From contig JABFSX010000014.1 in the NCBI GenBank assembly GCA_013268835.1, positions 1-45,445 of the forward strand: a DNA stretch of 45,445 nucleotides, given 5' to 3'. This DNA is from Candidatus Altimarinota bacterium (GTDB lineage Bacteria > Patescibacteriota > Gracilibacteria > BD1-5 > UBA2023). The number at the start of each line of letters is the position of its first letter. Within the stretch, counting starts at the first letter, position 1. Below are positions 38,052 through 45,445 of the stretch, one piece after another. The notes under the pieces were generated by a model. That model searched no databases. It was not told the DNA's origin and saw nothing but the letters and a program-made list of their open reading frames with translations. The translations under genes were made by a program, and so were the position numbers.

Positions 38052-38669
38052 TTATTTCAAACTTTCCTTTTCTCCGAGTACTGTAGCTTCAGTACCAAAC
38101 CAAGCATCATAGAGGGCAAGCCAACGGGCAGGGATCTCTCTGATATATGCAAAGAGTCCATATTCGAGTGAGACATTGGCAGCACCATATCCGATAGCGT
38201 CGATTTTGTTTGCTTTGGCGAGGAATAGGGCTCGTTCGATATGGAATGGCTGTGATATGATAGTAAAGCCTCCTGTGAGAGAGAATACCTCCTTTGCTCG
38301 TACAACAGAGTCAAGTGTGCGAAATCCAGCAAAATCCATCGTTATGGCGCTTTCTGGGATTCCTTTTTCTGTGAGTGCTTTTTTCATGAATTCTGGCTCA
38401 TTGTAGTTGTCATTGCTATTATCTCCAGAGACAATAATATGATGGATTTTTCAGCGTTCATAGAGCTCCTTGGTGGCTTCGATACGAGTCTTGAAAAATA
38501 AGTTGCTCCCATTAACTCAGGGGCTGGTTCAGAGCACTACTCCAACTTCATGATTTGGAATCTCTTCAATATTCTTATAGAGAGAGTCTTGAACCGACAA
38601 TGAGATAATTGCCCATGGAGTGATGAGAATAATTCCGCTAATAATGATGAAGAGGAGGAGTTTATACAT
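38052..38669 (-). CDS. sanA: SanA/DUF218-type membrane protein
   Basis: 205 residues from ATG 38669; TGA as Gly in VVL-G-TSP-G-VNGS and elsewhere. An N-terminal helix (LLLFIIISGIILITPWAII) anchors the protein; then the DUF218 domain with KTRIEATKELYERGKIHHIIVSGDN, YNEPEFMKKALTEKGIP, DFAGFRTLDSVVRAKEVF, and ISQPFHIERALFLAKANKI, all close to SanA (vancomycin-sensitivity protein) words. Role in envelope integrity is known for SanA; the activity is not defined. Five bases after proS. Confidence 0.92.
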
Positions 38670-38674
38670 TTTGG

Positions 38675-39889
38675 TTACATTGAAACTATGATTCCCTCTG
38701 ATTCTGTTCGCTTCTTGAGTTCATATCCACCCTTTTCGATGGTTTTATCTGAGAGAATAATTCGATTCGGAATTCCAAAGAGATCAGCGTCTCCAGCCTT
38801 TTGTCCGAATCCAGTATTTCGATCATCAATGAGTACACTCTTTCATTCTGATTCGAGTTTTTTTGCAAGAGTTTTTGCTACTTCGAGATGATCACCAATG
38901 ACGATGATCTCATATCAGAATGGAGCAACATTTTCAGGCCAGATAAGTCATTTTTCATCAGCAAATTTCTCTGCAATGAGTCCCATAAGACGAGAAATAC
39001 CGATTCCATAACATCCCATTACGATATTTTTTGTTTGACCATCAGCATCTTGATACTTGAGTCCGAATGCATCAGAAAAACGAGAACCAAGCTTAAAAAT
39101 ATTAGCAACTTCTGATACGATTTTTTTCTCACATTCAGTATGAGCACATTCAGCACAGACAAAATGATTTTCATCAATGATCTCTTTGTTGTGTGCTTGG
39201 TCACACTTCGTACAGATAAAAATCTCATCTTCTCCAATTCCTACTTCGGTCTGGAATTCGTATGAATACTTCGAAAAATCACCTCCGCTGGCGAAGGTAT
39301 AATGAGTGGAATCTGAGAGTCCAAGACGTTCAAATACCCGATCATAGGCACTATGTGCTACTTCAAAATAGGCATCAAGCTCTTCTTGGGTTCGGTGGAA
39401 TGAGTACATATCCTTCATCAGGAATTCACGACCACGAAGAAGGCCAGATTTGGCTCGTTTTTCATTGCGGAATTTGTTCTGAATCTGATATACGGAACAA
39501 TTTTCGAGATCCTTATATGATTGGATAAATTCTCCAATAAGTGGAGTGACAACTTCCTCATGAGTTGGATTGAGTGCGTATTCACGACCTTCTGCAGATG
39601 GAAGCTTGAATAGGATATCAACCGTATCCCAGCGTTCAGTTTTTTCCCAGTTTTCACGAGCACCAAGGGCAGTCATGAGTATTTCGCTTGATCCAATGGC
39701 ATCCATCTCTTCACGAACGATATTTTCGATGTTTCTGAGGGTTTTGAGACCAAGTGTCGTATAGTTGTAGGCACCAGCAAGAGTCATACGTATAAATCCT
39801 GCCTGAAGAAGAAGTCCTGTACCACGATTATCTGAGCCTGATGGCATTGATTTTTGAGTCTTGAAAGGAAGATTGGAGAGAAGTAACAT
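38675..39889 (-). CDS. proS: Prolyl-tRNA synthetase without insertion (editing) domain
   Basis: 404 residues. Charges tRNA-Pro. Class II motifs are clear: motif 1 region LGLKTLRNIENIVREEMDAIG, motif 2 FRNEKRAKSGLLRGREFLMKDMYSFH, and motif 3 GCYGIGISRLMG. A zinc-like pair ICTKCDQ...HFVCAEC precedes EVANIFKLGSRFS. The anticodon-binding domain follows, reached through TGA at 38945-38947. Bacterial ProRS of the main type carries a 180-residue INS editing domain between motifs 2 and 3; here motif 2 and the HYTFASGG region are close, so it is missing. Follows proB by 60 bases. Confidence 0.95.
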
Positions 39890-39949
39890 AAGTATATTGA
39901 GGTTAATGAGGGTATTATATGGAGAAATCTATTTTTAAAAAGTGAAAAA

Positions 39950-40699
39950 TTATTTCAGGTTTTCAGGTACAATTGTAGTTCATCCAGAGTTCAAATCGTG
40001 AATTCAAGAATCAATCCCATTACCAATATGGGTGATGATTCCAGATTTTCCTGCTTCACGAGCAACACAAAGTTTTGATTGCATCCCGCCAGTTCAGGCT
40101 ATTGATTTACCAGAACATAGGCTATTGATAGAAGTCTCAGTGAGTTCAGAGGCATCTATTTTTTGAATTCGAGAATCTGGATTATTTGGATTTCTGTAGA
40201 CACCATTTGTATTTGTAATCAGAATAATCTTATTGGCATAAAAGAGCCGAGCAATGAGAAGTGCATTTTTATCGTTATCAGCTCATCTGCCAACTTCTCT
40301 CATTTCTTCTGTGGATATTGGATCATTTTCATTTACGATCGGTAGAATTCCAGCATTCCAGGTGGCCTCTATGGTTTCTGTAAAAGTTCGAGCTCGTTCC
40401 TGATAATCCTCAATATCAGCATGAGTTACTAGAAAGCTCGCTACGTTAATATTTTTTTGTCAGAATTTTTCTGCATAGGCATGAATCAAATGTGGCCAAC
40501 CAACTGCCGCAAGAACTTGTTTATTTTCGGTTTGATTTGAGTGTTTCCGTCCAAACTGAACAGCACCAGAACTAACAAGAAGTATCTTTACTCATTCTCG
40601 AATTTTTTGAGCAATTCCTTGAGTGAGCAATTCTACTTTTTGAGATGTTTCAAAGTTAGTTAGTGATTCAGATCATATTTTCACAATTATTGTTTCCAT
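39950..40699 (-). CDS. proB: Glutamate 5-kinase (ProB) without PUA domain
   Basis: 249 residues from ATG 40699. Phosphorylates glutamate, the first step of proline synthesis. Amino acid kinase motifs: VKI-G-SESLT, ILLVSSGAVQFGRK, LAAVGWPHLIHAYAEKF, LPIVNENDPIS, DNDKNALLIARLF, ILITNTNGVYRNPN, and G-TGGMQSKLCVAREA. TGA encodes several of the glycines. E. coli ProB has a further C-terminal PUA domain, absent here. proA and proC are not in the window. Preceded by the leader described at 40714-40879, and cotranscribed with proS and sanA. Confidence 0.93.
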
Positions 40700-40710
40700 G
40701 GTTTAAATTT

Positions 40711-40757
40711 TAAAAAAATAAAAATCCCCCTCAAAGATATGACTCACGGGAGGGGGA
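40711..40757 (-). terminator. Intrinsic terminator in the proB leader (attenuator candidate)
   Basis: TCCCCCTC / GAGGGGGA on the minus strand (40757-40750 with 40732-40725), a perfect 8-bp GC-rich stem with 17-base loop, followed by TTTTTATTTTTTTA. It stands between the proB promoter and the proB ATG, so it can only attenuate proB (or stop the upstream CYTH transcript). Confidence 0.9.
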
Positions 40758-40778
40758 AATTTAGTATTTTTGACGAAA

Positions 40779-40844
40779 TTACCTACCGAGAGTCGGTAGG
40801 GGAAGCGGGAGAAGGTATGCCAAAAGATAATTTCTTGTATTCAT
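40779..40844 (-). CDS. Candidate leader peptide upstream of proB
   Basis: A 21-codon ORF from ATG 40844 to TAA 40779. Its second half reads LLPLPLPTLGR with Pro codons CCG, CCC and CCG, codons seldom used in neighbouring genes (CCA and CCT dominate). The last ten codons overlap an 8-bp hairpin (40782-40800). The promoter places the transcript start at or one base from this ATG, so no ribosome binding site is needed. An in-frame ATG at 40856 lies inside the -10. Whether it is translated is not known. Confidence 0.55.
   Translation of the reverse strand: MNTRNYLLAYLLPLPLPTLGR
40782..40800 (-). promoter_or_regulatory. Hairpin within the leader peptide region
   Basis: CCTACCGA / TCGGTAGG is a perfect 8-bp stem with a 3-base loop. 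Its 5' arm covers the last Pro codon and its 3' arm ends at the leader stop codon. The 3' arm (CGGTAGG) could pair with CCTCCCG (40753-40747) of the terminator stem with six of seven pairs, giving an alternative antiterminator. Confidence 0.7.
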
Positions 40845-40851
40845 ACAATGA

Positions 40852-40879
40852 ATCATATGAACCAAATAGGGTTTGTCAA
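40852..40879 (-). promoter_or_regulatory. proB operon promoter (TTGACA-N16-TATGAT)
   Basis: A perfect TTGACA (40879-40874) and TATGAT (40857-40852), spacing 16, identical in elements and spacing to the ribosomal operon promoter. It begins two bases after the CYTH gene stop and points to proB. The expected start point is 40844-40846. Confidence 0.8.
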
Positions 40880-40881
40880 AA

Positions 40882-41433
40882 TTATTTTCTCTTCTTGAGG
40901 CTCGCAAACCAAGTTTTTTCTTTTTCAGTCCAATCTTGATAAGGATGCATCGTAAAAGAATTGTTGGTGATACGTTTTTCCTTGGTAGTTTCTTGTCAGA
41001 CCCATTCTGGGATCTCGAATTTCTCATTCTCCGTAGAGAGTTCGATATCAGCGAGCACGATTCCCTTATTTTTATCCTCATATTCGTCGAGTTCCCACTT
41101 TTTTCCATCAGTATGGATATATTCGTATCGAGTTTTGATCACTTCACCGTGTCCAATCATAATATAGAGAGCAACACGAGTAGGCATCTCCCATTCGAAC
41201 TCATCACGAACATTTGGTCCTGTTTTTGCTGTTTTTTTCTGAACCTTGAAGGTAAAAGCAGCACTTTTTTCACCTGATTTCATATCTTCGATGAGTCGAA
41301 CTCGGAGTTTATTTCATTCCCCACGATGAATCGTAGATTGTACGTATCGTTTTTTTGGAAGAGTGGCCTTCATCTTTTCCCATTCAGGATGATCGGTATT
41401 CACCACATATTGTCGTTCGATTTCTTTTGCCAT
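40882..41433 (-). CDS. CYTH-domain (triphosphate tunnel) protein
   Basis: 183 residues from ATG 41433. The N-terminal EIERQYVV is the ExExK-like signature of CYTH proteins (here the second Glu and Arg). Charged strands with RVRLIEDMKSGEKSAAFTFKVQK, KTRYEYIHTDGKKWELDEYED, and LADIELSTENEKFEIPEWV follow, typical of the triphosphate tunnel with alternating Arg/Lys and Glu. TGA twice as Gly. The substrate could be thiamine triphosphate, inorganic triphosphate or an RNA end; not resolved. Located between the giant surface gene and the proB promoter. Confidence 0.88.
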
Positions 41434-41484
41434 AGTGAAGAGATTATAAGTTGGGATTTATTTGGAAAAGTATCTTTTATTGCA

Positions 41485-44400
41485 TTAACTTCCACTTCCT
41501 GTTAATACAGGAGCTTCAGTTGGGGTAATTGAAGGAACTATATTTTCTACAACAGGTTCTGTTGGAGTTATTGCCTCAGGAACTAATTCAGGAGTAGGAT
41601 TTTCTACTACTGGAGTAACAACTGTCTCGGTTGGCGGAATTACTGGAGTTACTGTTCCAGATTCAGTATTTGTATTTTCTGATCCAGAATTACTTGTTGC
41701 TGGAGTAGTAGTACCTGAGTTTGATTCAGGAGTTATTGCCTCAGGAACTAATTCAGGAGTAGGATTTTCTACTACTGGAGTAACAACTGTCTCGGTTGGC
41801 GGAATTACTGGAGTTACTGTTCCAGATTCAGTATTTGTATTTTCTGATCCAGAATTACTTGTTGCTGGAGTAGTAGTACCTGAGTTTGACTCAGGAGTTG
41901 TAACTGTACTTGTATGAGAAGTAGAACTTCATACAACCATGATAGCAATCCAATCAAATGAAGTCTCTTCTGTTACCGCCTCTTGTGTTTCGATCGTGAA
42001 TCCAGTTATTGACTTGTTTGTTACACGGTATTTCGCAAATGTATCAGCACTTATGGTGATCTTTGGAGTTTCACTATAGGCTTGTGCGAATGTCACTCGA
42101 ACTGATTTTTGTCCACTTTGGAGAACTGCTGTGCCTGCCATATCCTTGTCCTGGAACGTCACTCGATCTTCGAATGTTACTGTAGATTGGAATGTCACAG
42201 ATTTCACAAATATAACTATTTCATTGAAGGTAGTTTTTACTTGTACTATCAATGAGTCAATAGCTCCGATGATAGCATCAAGAAGAGATTGATCCTCGGT
42301 TGATACTGGGGAATTGGTATTCTGTATAATCTGAGTAGTTCCACTCATAGCATCAATACGGGATTGGAGAGTATTTACTGTTCCTGAGAGTGATGTAAAT
42401 TGTTCAAATATTGAGTTAACACTTCCAGAGAGAGATTCAAGATTCTTCGAAAGACTTGTGAATACAGCACTAAAGCTTGTTGTTCCTCCTGATCCAAAGC
42501 TTGGATCAATCTTCGTAAGAGACTTGTTGACCATGAATGAGAATCTATCGAGTGGAGAGGTAAGTCCAGAGAGAATATTTCCACTTTGGGTATTTGAGAG
42601 GAATGAATTGTACTCTACTTCATCTACTCCATCGAAGTAGGTATTTTGGATGAATACTGCTACAAGACCTTCATCAACTCCAGTGAGAGAAGTAAGCGCC
42701 TTACCGATAACTCTACCTGCTTCCGTTGCCTTCATACCAACTCCAGGAATATCTGAAGTAGTAATATAATCACCTGGCTTGATATCCCCATTCTTCGTAG
42801 ATACCTTCACTGGTACACGACCAGAAAGACCGACGATGACTGGCTTACCAGTCCCATCTGCCTCACCGAGAGTAAGACCTGGTTTTGTTGATATAATACC
42901 AAGAGCATGAGAATCATATGGAATAGTTGACTTCGATACTTGAGATACTCCTTCGCCATTCAGAGATACGATATTTCCTTCTGTGGTATCCTGATCATTG
43001 GTATAGTATACTTCTGCCACATCAGCACCAGAGAGACGAGTGTAGTTGATGGTAGAATCTTTGGTAAGTGTAGCAGTTGTAGCACTTGCATTGGTCCATT
43101 GGAGCTGAGCAGTACCATCAGCTCCTGCCTTGAATACACCAGCATATATGAATGAATCAGCACCTCATGCTCCTGTTGTGCTTACTCCCATTGTAATATC
43201 AGTATTACATAGAGCATTTGCATACCAGTTACCAGTATAGTTTGTAGAAACAGTATTACTACAACCTGTTGTTCCAGCTGGAACTAACATTTGAACTTTA
43301 AAGGAATTAGTAGTTCTTGTTATACCAGTAATCTGAAACATCCAAGTTTCACCAGCTTTTACGGCGAATTTGAGATCAGGATCAGCTTTTGGGATATTTT
43401 GAGCACCAGTTTGATCTAGTATTTTTCTAGCAAGTCATACGGTTTTATCATCAGCATTTCCTGCAAGTACCCATACTGTACCATTCCATATCATAGAACG
43501 AGCAGAATTCGGACTGAGCTGAGTACTCATAATTGTGAATGGAGTAGTACCATTATTAGTAACGTATACCATACGACCTGCTGTAGAATCGGTTGGGTTT
43601 GGAAGCGTAATGGTTTGTCCTGAATTAGTTTGATTGACATTGAAAATAGTGTAGATATCTACAGTGTCAGTAGCAATACCAATACTTCCTCCGGTTGGAA
43701 GATTTGAGATAGTCTTGGTACCAAATACTGTTGATCAAGAATTATGGAATGTAGCTACTGGATTATTAGTTCCAATACCTAATCTCTTGTTATTATTATC
43801 CCAATATAGAGCATTGTTGTCTTGTGATATTATTCCGCCACTTCCGGCAAAGAGAATAGATCCAGGAGTAGTAAATGATATCACGGGTGCTGATATAAAT
43901 GTTTTTGTTCCAACAAATGCTTGAGAACCCGTTGATACAAAACCTCTTGCTACACCTGAGGCATCAGGAATATTGAAAGTATGAGTTGAGCCAATAGAGC
44001 TAACATTGAATGTTGTTCCAGAAGTTCCAATAACAAAATTTTGTGTTGCGCCAGTAAGTCCATTAAGATTGAAACTTGAAGCACTTGAAGGAGTTATCCA
44101 TGTTGGTACTCAGCCTGACATAGTAAGGACAGTTCCATTTGTTCCAAGGGTGAGCCCAATAGTATTTCCTACTCTTGAGAGTCCATTATTGAAAGTAAAG
44201 AGATCAGAGAATATACCAGTAAGGTTGTTATATGATATACCCCCAGATGCTGAAAGAGCTGTAAGTCCTATCTTATTATTGAATGTATTCCAATCAGTAG
44301 ATGAGAGAGCACCTGTAGTTGTAGAGTTAGCTGTGAGGATACCAAATACACCAGTAAGGTTATTGTATGTGAGTGGTCATACAGCAGAGAGAGCTGTAAG

Positions 44401-45445
44401 TCCTATCTTAGTAGCTACAGTAGATGAGAGAGTAGCGAGTGATCCAGATAAGCTTGTTACATTGCTATTTGTAGTAGCGAGATTAGAGTTAGTTGTAGCA
44501 AGGTTACCAGAAAGAGTAGATACATTAGAGTTTGTTGTAGCGAGATTGGTAGTAAGGGTAGCAATGTTACCAGTTGCTGTTGCAAGATTCGTATTAGTCG
44601 TAGCAAGACCCGTAGTAAGAGTACTAATAGAGGTAGTATGACCAGCTACCGTTCCTGAGAGGGAATTAAGGCTTGCGGTAAGTCCTACTGTAGAACCAGA
44701 AAGTGTAGATACTGTTGTATTGAGAGTAGCGAGTGATCCAGATAAGCTTGTTACATTACTATTTGTAGTAGCGAGATTAGAGTTAGTTGTAGCAAGATTA
44801 CCAGAAAGAGTAGATACATTAGTATTTGTTGTAGCGAGATTGGTAGTAAGGGTAGCAATGTTACCAGTTGCTGTTGCAAGATTACTATTTGTAGTAGCGA
44901 GATTAGAGTTTGTAGTTCCAAGTGATCCAGATAAGCTTGTTACATTACTATTCGTAGTAGCTATACTTCCAGTAATAGCAGCAATAGTTCCAGAGAGTGC
45001 ATTCTGTGCACGAGTATTTGTGAAGTAGAGATTAGTTCCTTCTGTAAGATTTGTAGTGGTACCTGTCCATCCAAATACACCAGTAAGATTATTGTATGTA
45101 AGAAATCCTCCTGTAGCTGAAAGAGCGGTAAGTCCTATCTTATTATTGAATGTATTCCAATCAGTAGATGAGAGAGCACCTGTAGTTGTAGAGTTAGCTG
45201 TGAGGATACCAAATACACCAGTAAGGTTATTGTATGTGAGTGGTCATACAGCAGAGAGAGCTGTAAGTCCTATCTTAGTAGCTACAGTAGATGAGAGAGT
45301 AGCGAGTGATCCAGATAAGCTTGTTACATTACTATTTGTAGTAGCGAGATTAGAGTTAGTTGTAGCAAGGTTACCAGAAAGAGTAGATACATTAGAGTTT
45401 GTTGTAGCGAGATTGGTAGTAAGGGTAGCAATGTTACCAGTTGCT
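41485..45445 (-). CDS. Giant repetitive surface protein, tail-fibre-like (N-terminus outside window)
   Basis: At least 1,320 residues are visible; the frame is open to the window end. From the N-terminal side: long Asn/Ser/Thr/Leu repeats (LATTNSNLATTNSNVTSLSG and similar), blocks NNKIGLTALSA and YNNLTGVFG repeated, then GSGGIISQDNNALYWDNNN and KRLGIGTNNPVATFHN, words known from phage tail-fibre and CPR surface proteins, then a conserved segment (TINYTRLSGADVAEVYYTND, IVGLSGRVPVKVSTKNGDI) resembling trimeric-fibre tips, a 100-residue helical part, and a Thr/Pro/Ser-rich C-terminus with two 55-residue copies. A stalk or host-attachment fibre is the likely role; inference from composition. Confidence 0.85.
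41564..41893 (-). repeat. Two tandem copies of a 165-bp unit (55 residues)
   Basis: The unit starting GGAGTTATTGCCTCAGG at 41564 recurs at 41729, and a third partial copy begins at 41894; offset 165 both times. The copies differ by a single T/C (TTGATTC against TTGACTC). They encode the Thr/Pro-rich C-terminal segment of the giant protein (GTVTPVIPPTETVVTPVV). Confidence 0.95.
44253..45445 (-). repeat. 867-bp direct repeats in the giant protein gene
   Basis: The DNA from about 44253 to 44578 recurs at 45120-45445 with an offset of 867 bp (289 residues), almost without change, and the second copy is cut by the window end. Smaller internal repeats (around GAGATTGGTAGTAAGGG and GATCCAGATAAGCTTGTTAC) occur inside each unit. 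Such long identical repeats commonly vary in number and collapse in assemblies. Confidence 0.93.

Noticed and set aside
40857-41108. Longer version of the proB leader ORF reaching into the CYTH gene
   Set aside because: It overlaps the CYTH coding sequence in another frame and starts upstream of the promoter; only the part from 40844 would be transcribed from it.
44006-45028. Long plus-strand frames opposite the giant protein (Val/Arg/Ala-rich)
   Set aside because: Low-complexity shadow of the repeats on the other strand; no start context or homology.
1-45445. UGA as tryptophan (code 4) or selenocysteine
   Set aside because: TGA aligns with invariant Gly, TGG serves Trp normally, and TGA is far too frequent for selenocysteine.

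Overview
The window reads as a contiguous piece of an AT-rich genome of the Patescibacteria (CPR), from a lineage that translates UGA as glycine (code 25), meaning Gracilibacteria (BD1-5) or Absconditabacteria (SR1). The evidence is internal. Nearly every conserved gene runs through in-frame TGA codons, and where the family is well known the TGA sits on an invariant glycine: both glycines flanking the P-loop serine of MnmA, codon 2 of ribosomal protein S3, GIDM-T-G-G of SecF, the Gly-Tyr of the DEAD-box Q-motif region, and the Gly before the catalytic Cys of a secreted peptidase. All genes end with TAA or TAG only. UGA as Trp does not fit, because TGG is used normally for Trp at conserved positions. 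I cannot separate BD1-5 from SR1 from this window.

Layout. 1-575: C-terminus of a large surface protein. 751-2762: secY (away from the ribosomal operon) and a DEDDh exonuclease. 2814-3710: orphan membrane-anchored protein (minus). 3916-5880: DEAD-box RNA helicase, then a small exported protein with an LPQTG-type C-terminal anchor. 5933-8912: three exported minus-strand proteins, the last a papain-fold (C10/C39-like) cysteine peptidase. 9040-12806: minus-strand RNase R, a Nudix hydrolase, and a TraC-like/PrgI pair. 12944-13936: secF. 14014-17179: a small membrane protein and two tandem FecR-domain paralogues.

17296-26657 is a 19-gene ribosomal protein operon (rplC to rplO) behind a strong TTGACA-N16-TATGAT promoter. 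It lacks rpsJ at the head, rpmD (L30, known to be absent from CPR) between rpsE and rplO, and secY at the end. 26706-29098 is a minus-strand set: FemAB/GNAT-like protein, Cys-Cys membrane protein, His-rich anchored protein, small membrane protein. 29253-38051 is a plus-strand housekeeping run: exported protein, GNAT-like protein, RlmD/TrmA-type methyltransferase, Xaa-Pro peptidase, grpE, a Fur-like regulator, an ABC ATPase, a HAD nucleotidase and mnmA. 38052-40699 is a minus-strand sanA-proS-proB operon. 40882-41433 is a CYTH-domain protein, and from 41485 past the window end runs a giant repetitive surface protein on the minus strand.

The most interesting observation is upstream of proB-proS. 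A consensus promoter has its expected start point on or next to the ATG of a 21-codon ORF containing Leu-Pro-Leu-Pro-Leu-Pro. That ORF overlaps an 8-bp hairpin and is followed by a perfect intrinsic terminator just before proB. It has the form of a proline-responsive transcription attenuator with a leaderless leader peptide. Elsewhere genes lack recognisable Shine-Dalgarno sequences, and several have promoters 16 bp-spaced or placed so that transcripts would begin at or near the start codon.

No tRNA, rRNA, CRISPR array, insertion sequence or phage integration module was seen.
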